NCBI GenBank assembly: GCA_030603665.1
Contig: JAUVXJ010000002.1
Coordinates: forward strand, 388,909 to 452,908
Length of the DNA: 64,000 bases
DNA from: Chloroflexota bacterium
Lineage (GTDB): Bacteria; Chloroflexota; Anaerolineae; UBA7937; B3-Chlor
Reading direction: 5' to 3'
Below are positions 17,480 through 26,010 of the stretch, piece after piece. Below the pieces are notes generated by a model. It made no database searches. It had not been told where the DNA came from and saw only the letters and a list, made by a program, of their open reading frames with translations. The position numbers and the translations under genes were made by a program. Within the stretch, counting starts at the first letter, position 1. Each line of letters begins with the position of its first letter.

Positions 17480-17488
17480 ACTATACCA
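17480..17488 (-). promoter_or_regulatory. Candidate extended -10 promoter of the LysM/YkuD gene
   Basis: Minus strand TGGTATAGT (TG-n-TATAGT) 76 bp before the start; no clear -35. Confidence 0.4.
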
Positions 17489-17520
17489 CAATGAGATGGG
17501 AAAGGAAAGGGGCAGGACCA

Positions 17521-17883
17521 CTACGGGGAGTAGGTGACCCACGCATCGGGAGACTCCCACACCTCCACAGCACTCAATCGTGCTCCTTCGATGGATCCCA
17601 ACAACTCTTCATAGATGACGCGCGCGATGTTCTCCGAGCTGGGATTCATTGAGTCGAAGGGGGGCGCCTCATTCAGGAGGGTGTGATCGAAGCGCTGGAT
17701 GATCGGGTCCAACACCAGCTTGAGTGCCGTGAAGTCGTAGGCCAACCCCGTGTCGTCCAGCTCGTCAGCCTCCAGGCAGACCACGACCTCATAGCGATGA
17801 CCATGCATCGCTTCGCATTTGCCCTTGTAGCCTCGCAAGGCGTGAGCCGCATCGAAATGCCGCCTGACTCTAACTTGATACAT
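17521..17883 (-). CDS. queD: 6-carboxy-5,6,7,8-tetrahydropterin synthase
   Basis: 120 aa. Zn-binding and catalytic residues are visible: FDAAH (His14), then C23-EAM-HGH (His27, His29), and the conserved ending ENIARVIYEELL...VEVWESP. QueD converts 7,8-dihydroneopterin triphosphate to carboxytetrahydropterin in queuosine/7-deazaguanine biosynthesis. A QueD-like call over PTPS-III is favoured by size and the CEAMHGH motif. It starts 2 bp after the RdgB stop, so it is coupled to RdgB; no other queuosine genes are in view. Confidence 0.9.
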   Translation of the reverse strand: MYQVRVRRHFDAAHALRGYKGKCEAMHGHRYEVVVCLEADELDDTGLAYDFTALKLVLDPIIQRFDHTLLNEAPPFDSMNPSSENIARVIYEELLGSIEGARLSAVEVWESPDAWVTYSP

Positions 17884-17884
17884 G

Positions 17885-18493
17885 CTACCTCCCAGCTAGC
17901 TTCTCCAGGACGGGCCTGATTCCCTGAGATGCCCTCGCCCGATGGCTCACACGATTCTTCGTCTCGGCCGGAAGCTGAGCCATCGTCCTCACGTACTCAG
18001 GCATGAAGAAGACCGGATCATAGCCAAAACCATGGCTGCCTTCGGGCGAGAGAGCTATCACTCCCTCGCACACTCCCTCCGATGTGTACGCAGTGGCGCC
18101 GGGTTCTGCCACCGCAATGACGCAGAGAAAACGGGCGCTCCGGTCCTTACGTGGGATGTCCCGCATCTTCTCCAGCAAGAGGAGGTATCTGTCTTCGTCA
18201 GTCGCGTCTGGGCCCGCGTAGCGTGCCGAATGTACACCCGGCTCGCCTCCCAGAGCATCAACCTCCAGACCGGAGTCATCTGCCAGCGTCAGCAGCCCGC
18301 TTATCCGAGCGTACTCCTCGGCCTTATGTACGGCGTTCTCAGTGAAGGTGCTGCCTGTCTCCTCCACGTCGTGGTCGATCCCTTCTCGTGTGAGATTGGT
18401 CAGCATCACCGGCAAGCCAGCCAGGAGCGGCTCGTACTCCTGGAGCTTCCCCTCGTTTCTCGTGGCGATCAGGAGTCTGGTCTGCTCACTCAT
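17885..18493 (-). CDS. rdgB: RdgB/HAM1 family dITP/XTP pyrophosphatase
   Basis: 202 aa. The motifs are in order: LIATRNEGKLQE at the N-terminus, TLADDSGLEVDALGGEPGVH in the middle with SARYAG, and GFGYDPVFFMPEY. It removes non-canonical purine nucleotides (dITP, XTP) from the pool. The ATG at 18493 has GAGGGA nine bases upstream. In an operon with the hydrolase upstream (21-bp gap) and queD downstream. Confidence 0.95.
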   Translation of the reverse strand: MSEQTRLLIATRNEGKLQEYEPLLAGLPVMLTNLTREGIDHDVEETGSTFTENAVHKAEEYARISGLLTLADDSGLEVDALGGEPGVHSARYAGPDATDEDRYLLLLEKMRDIPRKDRSARFLCVIAVAEPGATAYTSEGVCEGVIALSPEGSHGFGYDPVFFMPEYVRTMAQLPAETKNRVSHRARASQGIRPVLEKLAGR

Positions 18494-18514
18494 CCTCAAG
18501 CTTCCCTCAGCATA

Positions 18515-19297
18515 TCATCTGGCGACTTGCTGTGGAAATCGCCTGGTCAAGAAATCCAGCACCGCTGCGTTGAACTCGTCTGGCCTTAGCCCCGGCACCC
18601 AGTGGTCGCTCTGCAGCAGGACCAACTCCGAGTCAGGTATCCCCGCGTGCAACTCCTCGGAGAGCAGCCCAGGGCTGACCGAGTCCTCAGTCCCTTGAAT
18701 GACCAGTGCCGGACAGGCGATCTCTCCCGCGCGCCCCTGTAGGATGTCCTCATCGTTCTCGACCCTCGCCAGCACCGCTGCACTGTAGTTCCGTAGCAAC
18801 ACTCGCCACTTATCCTCGCCGTGGAGGTGAGCCAGCACCCTGGCCCACCCGGCCTCTATGCTCTCGGGCTCTTCCAGCCCCTCCCACAACTTGAAGAGCC
18901 GTGGTGCGATGTTCCTGCTCACCCTGGCCGCACCCGAGACCAGGACAACCGATGCCACCAGTGAAGGGTCGCAGAAGTAGATCGATGTGGCAATGGACGC
19001 CCCCATGCTGAAGCCGCACACGTGGACAGGGCCAAGGTCCAGGCTCGAGACCAGTTCCACCATGTCCGCCGTCGCCATATCGAAGAACTCAGGCCCCATG
19101 ATCATCTCGGGATGGTCCGTCCGCCCATGCCCTCTGAGATCGGGAACTATCAGCCGGAACCTCCGGGAGAGGACCGGGATCTGATGCCTCCAGTCGCTGT
19201 GGCCGGTCCCACCGAACCCATGGAGAAGCAGTATTGGCTCTCCCTGCCCCCGAAGCTCGTAGAAGACTTCCAGATCGTTGGCCCGCACGTACGTCAT
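18515..19297 (-). CDS. Alpha/beta hydrolase
   Basis: 260 aa. Oxyanion loop LLHGFGGTG near residue 25, nucleophile elbow GFSMGA with Ser97, an acid in the QGTEDSV region, and the catalytic His in SDHWVPG. The DLRGHGRTDHP turn is typical of the esterase/haloperoxidase branch. No signal peptide. Substrate unknown. It heads the hydrolase-rdgB-queD operon. Confidence 0.9.
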   Translation of the reverse strand: MTYVRANDLEVFYELRGQGEPILLLHGFGGTGHSDWRHQIPVLSRRFRLIVPDLRGHGRTDHPEMIMGPEFFDMATADMVELVSSLDLGPVHVCGFSMGASIATSIYFCDPSLVASVVLVSGAARVSRNIAPRLFKLWEGLEEPESIEAGWARVLAHLHGEDKWRVLLRNYSAAVLARVENDEDILQGRAGEIACPALVIQGTEDSVSPGLLSEELHAGIPDSELVLLQSDHWVPGLRPDEFNAAVLDFLTRRFPQQVAR

Positions 19298-19362
19298 CTG
19301 TTCCTGCTAGAGACTGCCACGCCCGCAACACCACCCTCCCAGAGAGGGTGAAGCCGGTTATG

Positions 19363-21342
19363 TCAATAAGTCGCGATACGAATCTGGGCCAGGGGGACTG
19401 CGGCACCCTCTCCTCCCTCGTAGCTGGCAGCCAACGCCTCCCCGGTTGCGGCGAACAGGCTCACTTCCAGACTGTACTCTCCCACGGGCGTCATGGGATT
19501 GAGATTGACATCGTAGTCATCCCGCACTATTTCACCCGGCTTCCAGGAGCTCGAGGGGTAGAAGCGCATGGCACCGGTCGTCCTCTCCAGGGAGCCTCCC
19601 CACACTTGGTTGGTATCGTCGGTCATGCGTACGGTGGCGTGGTAGTCCACCAGCAGCGGATCCAGGGCCTCCCAGTACAGGGTCACGTGGATCCAGCCAC
19701 TCGGCGGATGGTACGTATCATCGATTGCTGCATAGGCGCCATCGTTTATCTCGTAGGCCACCAGGCGCACACTCTCGTCGTAGATGGCGTCAACGCGATC
19801 AGCGGTGAGAGGCACACTCTCCAATTGATAGCTGATGGCATATCCTTTCACCTCGACACCCGGTGGGTATTGCTCGGTCACGACTGGGAAGCTGTTGGAC
19901 AGCCAACTTTCCACTTCCCGGTTCGGATCCACCTGCTCCGTGTGCGATTCGACCAGCCATATGGTGTCGTAGCTGCCTAGACCTACTAGCGCGGCAGATA
20001 CGTCAGCTGCCTCTCCCACCGGCCCTCCAAAAGGCGCGAAGACGGGCAAGTCGCCACGGTAATAGTAGCCGAAAGGTATGCGGGTGTAGTCGACGTGGCA
20101 GAGAACGGCATCTCCCTGGCGGGCGTGCTCTTCCACATACTGTGCAGCCGCTCGCCATTCCTCCTTTCGATATTCCAGACTCCAGTTGTGATACAGGCCG
20201 TACGAGAACAGTCCGATGACCAGTACCGCTGAGGCAACTCCCACCCCCCAATGGAACGAGGCCGCTCTGTCCACACCCCTGGCAAGGGCCAGGAGGAAAG
20301 GAGCCACGATGATGATCAGATAGTACACAGTGAAGATCTGCTGGCGAAAGGAGAGAACATAGGCCGACAAGAAGGGCACGACTAGCACCAAAGCCAGGAG
20401 CACTCTCGACCGCGGAAGTTGCGTCTTCCACCTCCCAAGTCTCACTTCTCCTCGTGGCGCTTGGGGGAGAAGGAGTCCAGAGAGTGCGATTATGCCTAGG
20501 ATGAGCAGAGCTTCCGCCCAAGCGACGCCCGTCAGCGGCACGCGTCGCATCGTGAAAGCTTCGAGGCAAGCTACAAGCATAGCACTCAGGCCGAGTGCTG
20601 GACGCCACGACGGAGTCGTAGCGCTAAGGTCCCACGCCCTCCAAAGCCAGGGCACGAAGCACAGAAGACTCACCGCCCAGGCCACCGCTCCACGCCGCAG
20701 AGCCGTACGCCTCCCTCGAGCGCAGAGCAGCAGGAAGAGGAGTTGAGCAGGCAGAACGAAGACAGCATAAAGGTGAGTGTAGAGACCGGCCACAGTCACG
20801 GCTGTATAGGCTACCCACCAGGACCAGCGAGGAGTATCAACAGCGCGCACGAAGCAGTAGAGCGACCAGAGGGTGAGGGTCGCCACCAGAGCGTACATCC
20901 TTGTTTCCTGCGAGTACCATACCAGCAACGGATTGATGGCAGCCAGCATCGTCGCCAGTAGCGCCACTCGCGAAGAGAAAAGGCGCCTCCCCAGCAGGTA
21001 GACCGGGGGCAGGTAGAGCGTCCCCAGAAGGGCCGACAGCAAACGTACCGCGCCCTCATCCGAGCCGAAGACTCTCATCCAGAGATGGAGCAGGAGATGA
21101 TAGAGTGGAGGGTTGGGCTCCTGGAGTGACATACCTTGTCGGAGAATCTCCGAGAGGGGGAAGCTCGCCAGATAGACGCTCACGGTTTCGTCTAGCCACA
21201 GGCTATGGAAGGTCAGCCCGTATAGGCGGATGCCAAAGCCCAGAAGCAGGAACACGTAGAAGACCCACCTGCTGCGCTTGTCCACCGAAACCACTGCAGG
21301 TGGGCCTTTTTGGTCTGCGATTACACAGTCTTCAGAGCGCAC
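19363..21342 (-). CDS. GT39-like membrane glycosyltransferase with one C-terminal beta-sandwich module
   Basis: 659 aa. Residues about 25-400 carry roughly ten membrane helices with ArnT/PMT-type features: RLYGLTFHSLWLDE (acidic pair in the first periplasmic loop), PNPPLYHLLLHLW, and YSQETRMYAL. Such enzymes move a sugar from a polyprenyl-phosphate donor to a lipid or protein on the outer face. A soluble periplasmic region follows, and the last 130 residues form one module of the repeated tail domain seen across the window (IHVTLYWEALDPL, then PVGEYSLEVSLFA). The GTG start at 21342 lies 4 bp from the FecR gene, so it is probably in that operon. Its start lacks a strong ribosome binding site. 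Confidence 0.85.
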   Translation of the reverse strand: MRSEDCVIADQKGPPAVVSVDKRSRWVFYVFLLLGFGIRLYGLTFHSLWLDETVSVYLASFPLSEILRQGMSLQEPNPPLYHLLLHLWMRVFGSDEGAVRLLSALLGTLYLPPVYLLGRRLFSSRVALLATMLAAINPLLVWYSQETRMYALVATLTLWSLYCFVRAVDTPRWSWWVAYTAVTVAGLYTHLYAVFVLPAQLLFLLLCARGRRTALRRGAVAWAVSLLCFVPWLWRAWDLSATTPSWRPALGLSAMLVACLEAFTMRRVPLTGVAWAEALLILGIIALSGLLLPQAPRGEVRLGRWKTQLPRSRVLLALVLVVPFLSAYVLSFRQQIFTVYYLIIIVAPFLLALARGVDRAASFHWGVGVASAVLVIGLFSYGLYHNWSLEYRKEEWRAAAQYVEEHARQGDAVLCHVDYTRIPFGYYYRGDLPVFAPFGGPVGEAADVSAALVGLGSYDTIWLVESHTEQVDPNREVESWLSNSFPVVTEQYPPGVEVKGYAISYQLESVPLTADRVDAIYDESVRLVAYEINDGAYAAIDDTYHPPSGWIHVTLYWEALDPLLVDYHATVRMTDDTNQVWGGSLERTTGAMRFYPSSSWKPGEIVRDDYDVNLNPMTPVGEYSLEVSLFAATGEALAASYEGGEGAAVPLAQIRIATY

Positions 21343-21346
21343 GGTT

Positions 21347-22726
21347 TTAGCAGCCGTCGGGGCAACCCCCGTCGTCGCGTTGGTGTTCTATGGTGTGCGG
21401 TGGGCCGCAACAGCAGGATGGCCCCGCTTCAGATCGTACGATACACACCCGCCAATACCATTTCCCTGGGCCCGCGCCATGTATCTCGGCGTTTGTGTGA
21501 CCGCCGGCCTGCCACAACTCCCCTTGGCCCTGCGCATCCTTCCACGTGAGCGGAGGGGTGCGGCCCCAAGAAGCCTGATCCTGGCTGAACTCCAGGACAT
21601 AGGCATAGCCAGCTGGGACCGACCCGCCCAGCACGTCCCACTCGATGCCAAAAACTCCGTAGGGACGCGCTGACGAGGGGACGTTTATGCGGAAGGTGGG
21701 GCAATTCTGCGGGCACACAGGAGTAGTAGCTGTGGGCTGAGGCCTGCGCGTGGCGGTCGGCGATGGCGCAGGCGGCGCCGGCTTGCTGGTCGCTGTCGGC
21801 GAGGGCGTGTTGGTCGGAATGCCTGTTGGCAGAGGCTGGTTCAGAAACGTAGGCATGTCTGCGGCCTGAACAGAGGTTGTCGCCTCGCCCGAACTCTGTT
21901 CTGCGGGAGCGGTCGGAACCATGGCCACAGACCTGTAGCTCACTGGCGACGAGCCAAGCTCCACCATGAGGGTGTCGCCCGGGGCGACCGGAATCGTGCT
22001 CCCACCCGCGGTGACCTCCACGCGCCCTTCCTGACCTCTCACCCAGGTAGTCCCCATTTCGTTGACCACCACTCCATACTCGCTGCCGTGGCACGTCACG
22101 GTAGCTGCCAGCGTGGTCACTTCGTGCAGCGAATCCTCTGGTAGCTCTGCGATGCGGTTCCAGATCTGACCCACATCCAGATCCAGCTTGATGACCACTC
22201 GCCTACCACCGGTCAACTGCAGCTCGTCGATGGTCAGTTCGGTGAGCTCCGAGAGCTGTGACGTAGTGCCCTCTAGGAAAGTCAGGGTAGCGTAGGATGC
22301 ATCGGCCGTCCGGATTCGGTCCCCGGCCTCAACGGCGATGTCCTGTGCCGCTTCTATCCAATCTCCTTGGCCGCCTTTCTGGACGAGAACCTGACCATAC
22401 AGAGCGGAGAGTGTGGCCTCCCCGGCCTCGGAAACGGTCCCGCTGGGTAGGAGAATGACGACCGCCTCTATCAGCACCACCACTAGCAACACGGCGATCG
22501 CGCCAACCGCCAGCAGCAAGGGCAGAGGGTTACTCTTTGTAGCCGGTGCTGGAGCCGCTGCCACCACTGGCTTCCCAGCAGCCGGAGGCGGAGGCGGGGG
22601 CACCATTTCCACCCGCGGGGGCGGAGGAGGAGGAACGGCAAGACGTGCTCCACAACCGCTGCAGAAGGTCGCCTCAGTCTCGTTGCGGGCTCCGCAGCTA
22701 GAGCAAAACACACTGGACGAACTCAT
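21347..22726 (-). CDS. Zinc-ribbon / TM / FecR-like protein, copy B
   Basis: 459 aa. An N-terminal cytoplasmic zinc ribbon (FCSSCGARN and FCSGCGARL) is followed by a Pro-rich linker and one TM helix (about 67-93). A FecR-like domain (about 100-270; LYGQVLVQKGGQGDWIEA, AGDRIRTADASYATLTFLEG, then HGSEYGVVV) comes next, then a Thr/Pro linker (NTPSPTATSKP). The tail (about 350-459) is a fibronectin-like domain with FSQDQASW, ending in a Cys cluster (SCCCG). FecR domains transmit or scaffold surface signals; this arrangement suggests an extracellular domain tethered to an internal zinc ribbon. Paralogue of the 26011-27324 protein with the same domain order. No RNA-polymerase sigma gene is adjacent, unlike classical FecR systems. 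Function unknown. Confidence 0.8.
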   Translation of the reverse strand: MSSSSVFCSSCGARNETEATFCSGCGARLAVPPPPPPRVEMVPPPPPPAAGKPVVAAAPAPATKSNPLPLLLAVGAIAVLLVVVLIEAVVILLPSGTVSEAGEATLSALYGQVLVQKGGQGDWIEAAQDIAVEAGDRIRTADASYATLTFLEGTTSQLSELTELTIDELQLTGGRRVVIKLDLDVGQIWNRIAELPEDSLHEVTTLAATVTCHGSEYGVVVNEMGTTWVRGQEGRVEVTAGGSTIPVAPGDTLMVELGSSPVSYRSVAMVPTAPAEQSSGEATTSVQAADMPTFLNQPLPTGIPTNTPSPTATSKPAPPAPSPTATRRPQPTATTPVCPQNCPTFRINVPSSARPYGVFGIEWDVLGGSVPAGYAYVLEFSQDQASWGRTPPLTWKDAQGQGELWQAGGHTNAEIHGAGPGKWYWRVCIVRSEAGPSCCCGPPHTIEHQRDDGGCPDGC

Positions 22727-22790
22727 GTTGCGCCTCCTTCCCCGGGAACACGTACACCAATCCGGGTCAAACCTGCGTCTACCAGTCCTG

Positions 22791-23423
22791 TCACCCCGAG
22801 ACGGCCGCTATCGCTTCACCCGTGTCCTTGTCCACCGACACAATGACAAGGTTGGGGATCTCGTAGGTCACGCCCTCCAATTCTGCTTCCGCATCCTTGC
22901 GGTAGGTAACGGTCCAGAACTTCGTGCCCGCCGGGTTCTGATAGCTCCCCAACGTCTTGTCCGCATCCTTCATGTCGGGGAACTCCTCGGCGATGATGTC
23001 GTCAGCTATCCTCTCCGCTTCCTGCTGGCTGATGGCAGCAGGTTCCTCCTCACCGCCCTCGCCTCCTCCAGAACGCGCGAGGATGAGCCCAGCGCCGCCG
23101 AGAGAAACAAGACAAAGAAGGGCAGCCACCGCCAAGGCGCCGATGAGAAGCACCGGACTCGGGCCACCTTTTCGAGCTGGAGCAGAGGGGGAGGGCGGTC
23201 CTGCGGGTGGGGAGACGCCGCCAGGAGCCTGTGAAGGGATCCACTTCGTGCCATCGTACTGGAGCCAGCCACCGCTTGAAGCGTCGATGGTCCAGTGCCG
23301 GCCTTCAGAATCCTGCACACGAAGTCCGGCAACCTCGGCACTGAACTGGTCGGGCGTCAGTGCCCCCGCCTCCAGCCGGCCCTTCAACTCGAAGTACTTG
23401 CTCTCCGCCTCTTTGAAATCCAT
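22791..23423 (-). CDS. Single-pass membrane protein with Trp-rich N-terminal and PepSY-like C-terminal parts
   Basis: 210 aa. The ATG at 23423 has GGAGGAG just upstream; a longer frame to 23480 has none. Residues 1-65 are a short-helix plus Trp-rich strand unit (FELKGRLEAGALTPDQF, then WTIDASSGGWLQYDGTKWIP) found in other Chloroflexi membrane proteins. After a Pro-rich linker comes a TM helix (about 94-118), and an extracellular part ends VIVSVDKDTGEAIAAV, resembling a PepSY-type inhibitory fold. It lies between the protease B and FecR B genes on the same strand, so it may be a third component of that module. No homologue is seen beside protease A. Role unknown. Confidence 0.7.
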   Translation of the reverse strand: MDFKEAESKYFELKGRLEAGALTPDQFSAEVAGLRVQDSEGRHWTIDASSGGWLQYDGTKWIPSQAPGGVSPPAGPPSPSAPARKGGPSPVLLIGALAVAALLCLVSLGGAGLILARSGGGEGGEEEPAAISQQEAERIADDIIAEEFPDMKDADKTLGSYQNPAGTKFWTVTYRKDAEAELEGVTYEIPNLVIVSVDKDTGEAIAAVSG

Positions 23424-23515
23424 CCTCGCTCTCCTCCCACAAGGCTTCTGCCGTCCGGAGTCGTGGGCAGCGTCTGCCAATCGAAACCTGGTTCAGTGCC
23501 TATGGCTATCGCCGC

Positions 23516-25744
23516 TCACGGCTTACCGTAGTAGACCATCTCGTGCAGTGTCTTGACGTCGAAAGGCTGGGCCTGCGGTCCACCAGCCCAATTCCCCATG
23601 TCCTGCTTCGCCGACATGAAAGCCTCCAACGGGGCCTGTCCAGCCGCCAGCGAGTTGAGGAAGGTATACTCGAACCTCCCACCCGTCCCACTAATGAGGC
23701 CACTGGGGTCAGGGGCCCCTATGTACGAATACGTGGTCACCGTAGACCCCACAAATGCCCGGCTGCCGTTGGCCAGGAACGCCAATGCGATGGAGTCCTC
23801 CGGTGTGTGACGATGTGTCATCGCCCCGTAGCACGCCGCGCTCAGGACCACGCCCTGGGTGCTCGCTTCATCCACGGTGAGGGCCACAGGGTACGTGGGC
23901 TCCTCTCCCCACCAGGCGCTGGCATCCTCAGCCGACCCGTGCAGCACCATGTAGCTGTGCTGAACATTGAGCCGGGCAGGGTCGATGTTGTTGTGGCTCG
24001 TGGGGAGGCTCCACAACAGCACCCGGTCGCTCCCGAACACCCGGCTTGTTGCGACATCCGCGTGAGGCCGCTTAGAGTTGGCCACCGTGAAGTTCCCACC
24101 TTCAGGCACCTCAGATGGAGATAGCTGGGTCAGCAAGAGGTCCAGCGAATCCCCGTCCGGTATGCGAGCCACGGGGATGTCTATCACCGTCAACCGGTCA
24201 TGATCAGTGTCTCCGTAGATATCGTCAGTGAGCAGAGGATCGCCGTCCGTAGTGGGATTCGGCAACACTCCAGGCGGCACGATATCCCAGGCGCCGATGA
24301 TCAAGAGGAAAGGACAAGTCTCCGCGACCTCGCGCATGTTGCTCAATAGAGCATCTATCTGCTCGAACCCTTCCTGGCCGAGCTGGTCTATCAACCGCTG
24401 CCGGTGGGACACTATGAGACTGTACTCCGGCCCTCCCTCCGCCAAGGCGGCCTCAATGGCCGCGTCTATGGCCAGGACATTCATCTCCACATCATAGTCG
24501 TCAAGATACATGATCCCCACCGGGCCGCATTCGGCAGACTCTCCCCCCACGAAATCGGGGACGATAAAGTGGAAGGTGCATGTGGTGAGGAAGTTTCCAT
24601 CGCTAACCAACACCGATACCGTGTACGGACCGGGCTGTAGACCTCCGGGCACCCCGAAGACGTACGTGTCAAGGTACAAAGGCCCGCCGGAAAAGATCTC
24701 GATGTCGAACCCGCGCGAAAGGCCGAATGAGTAGTCGAGCGGATCACCATCCGCGTCGCGAGCCACCACGGCTGCCCCGAGTACCGGCGAGCCTGCTGGG
24801 GGCGGCAGCGGCACGACGCTCACGTCCAAGCACTCTGGCGGGCTGTTGGGAGGCACATCGCCGATGGTGAAATGCTGATCGCAGTAAGCCACGAACCCCC
24901 CGTCAGTCACTATGGCCGTCAGAGTGTAGTAGCCAGGGCTGAACATGGTATTACGCCAAGTGATCGTGGGGTTCTGGCCCTGGGCGTCGACCTCCAGCTG
25001 GCCAATGGTGCCGAAGATCCACAGGTACGTAAGGTCAGCGTTTGGATCAAACCCGGTCGCGGTGACGTTGGCCTGGAAGGAGACATCCCGATCCCCAAGC
25101 TCGGGTGGGTCAGTGGTGATGAAGCAGGCAACATCCTGTGGAGTCTGTGCCCTTTGCGCCGACGTGCAGATCATTGTCGGGTCGGGAAATCCAGAACCCT
25201 CGGGGGCAAGCCATTCTGTGTTGGGGATGTCGCTGGCATTCACAGACACCAGCTCGAACTCCCCTTGGATGCCCGTGAGTGTGAGGCTGTTTCCCGGCCC
25301 CCAGGTCGCTGTGGCAGGGCTGTCCATCTCAGCCCGATATGAGCGGTCAAACCTGTCCTCAAAGAGGTTGTCAATGTCGACAGTGGCCGAGCCGGTGACA
25401 CGCAACCCTGAGAACGAACCCTCCGCGCCTCCAGAGTAGTTCCCGCTAAACTGGACCTGCATGTTGGTCATGCGGTCCTCGTCGTAGTACTCCCAGGAAC
25501 CGTCCTCATCGTACAGAACTGACGTGTCATGGGCTGTGTAACTGACCAGGTACTGGCCGGTCACAGCGCCGCCGTCCGCCGGAAACTCCAGCACCATGAT
25601 CACATCACGTGATGTGGCCATGCACTGGACCATTCCAGTGTCCTGTCTGTTCTCCTCCGCCAAGGTGGGAGGAGATCCCGAGAGGGGCGCCAACAGCAAC
25701 AGAGACGTCACCAGCAGCAAAGCCCTCGATAGCTTGCCCTTCAT
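23516..25744 (-). CDS. Secreted gingipain/caspase-fold (clan CD) protease candidate, copy B
   Basis: 742 aa. Sec signal peptide about 1-29 (ALLLVTSLLLLAPLSGSPP). Residues 35-200 are a beta-rich domain unique to this pair (ends IPNTEWL). Two PKD/cadherin-like beta domains follow (about 205-410; GYYTLTAIVTDG, ARDADGDPLDYSF). The C-terminal catalytic region (about 430-742) has YMVLHGSAED with His602 and VVLSAACYG with Cys638. The His-Gly...Cys-x-Gly dyad, 36 residues apart, is that of peptidase family C25 and clan CD. No Type IX secretion tag or membrane anchor is seen, so it is probably released or held by partners. Peptidase activity is inferred, not shown. Followed by the small membrane protein and FecR B. 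Confidence 0.78.
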   Translation of the reverse strand: MKGKLSRALLLVTSLLLLAPLSGSPPTLAEENRQDTGMVQCMATSRDVIMVLEFPADGGAVTGQYLVSYTAHDTSVLYDEDGSWEYYDEDRMTNMQVQFSGNYSGGAEGSFSGLRVTGSATVDIDNLFEDRFDRSYRAEMDSPATATWGPGNSLTLTGIQGEFELVSVNASDIPNTEWLAPEGSGFPDPTMICTSAQRAQTPQDVACFITTDPPELGDRDVSFQANVTATGFDPNADLTYLWIFGTIGQLEVDAQGQNPTITWRNTMFSPGYYTLTAIVTDGGFVAYCDQHFTIGDVPPNSPPECLDVSVVPLPPPAGSPVLGAAVVARDADGDPLDYSFGLSRGFDIEIFSGGPLYLDTYVFGVPGGLQPGPYTVSVLVSDGNFLTTCTFHFIVPDFVGGESAECGPVGIMYLDDYDVEMNVLAIDAAIEAALAEGGPEYSLIVSHRQRLIDQLGQEGFEQIDALLSNMREVAETCPFLLIIGAWDIVPPGVLPNPTTDGDPLLTDDIYGDTDHDRLTVIDIPVARIPDGDSLDLLLTQLSPSEVPEGGNFTVANSKRPHADVATSRVFGSDRVLLWSLPTSHNNIDPARLNVQHSYMVLHGSAEDASAWWGEEPTYPVALTVDEASTQGVVLSAACYGAMTHRHTPEDSIALAFLANGSRAFVGSTVTTYSYIGAPDPSGLISGTGGRFEYTFLNSLAAGQAPLEAFMSAKQDMGNWAGGPQAQPFDVKTLHEMVYYGKP

Positions 25745-25819
25745 CGTTGCCCTCCCATAAGTACAGCCGCGTTACGCGCACCTGCTCGAGGCGCAAGGCC
25801 GCAGGTGGACCTCGCTCCG

Positions 25820-25825
25820 ATTATA
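25820..25825 (-). promoter_or_regulatory. -10 box upstream of protease B
   Basis: TATAAT on the minus strand, 76 bp before the start at 25744. No convincing -35. The leader contains a CACCTGC/GCAGGTG hairpin around 25778-25806. Confidence 0.4.
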
Positions 25826-25879
25826 CCACCTGATGTAGAGGTGCAGCCAGCGGCAGCACCGTTCCGGACCAGGGCGGCA

Positions 25880-25990
25880 TCAGCGCTCGTAGTAGATCGG
25901 GTCTTCTACTTCTTCCTCCTCCTCGGGCCCCTCATCCCTTGCATGGATGATGGCGTGAGAAGGACCACAACACTCGGAAGGACCCGCGAT
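25880..25990 (-). pseudogene. Duplicated 3' end of the FecR-type gene
   Basis: The minus-strand frame reads IAGPSECCGPSHAIIHARDE, then an acidic run and YYER before a stop. It mirrors the last residues of the intact gene just upstream (TGPSECCGASHLIIHERPG, ending DDYED). Only about 36 codons remain. It is a leftover of the duplication that produced the two modules, or of a local tandem duplication of the gene tail. Confidence 0.7.
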
Positions 25991-26010
25991 AAGGAGGAGA
26001 ACTTGAGGCG

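Noticed and set aside
16214..17494. 426-codon plus-strand frame
   Set aside because: Antisense to the LysM/YkuD gene and crossing its terminator; no protein signature.
17521..17883. Functional link between QueD (PTPS fold) and the two PTPS-related membrane genes
   Set aside because: The shared name is historical; the membrane proteins show no pterin-synthase Zn motif and belong to a different fold.
21347..22726. Classical FecI-FecR-FecA iron signalling
   Set aside because: No ECF sigma factor or TonB receptor is nearby and the protein has an N-terminal zinc ribbon instead of the usual anti-sigma segment.
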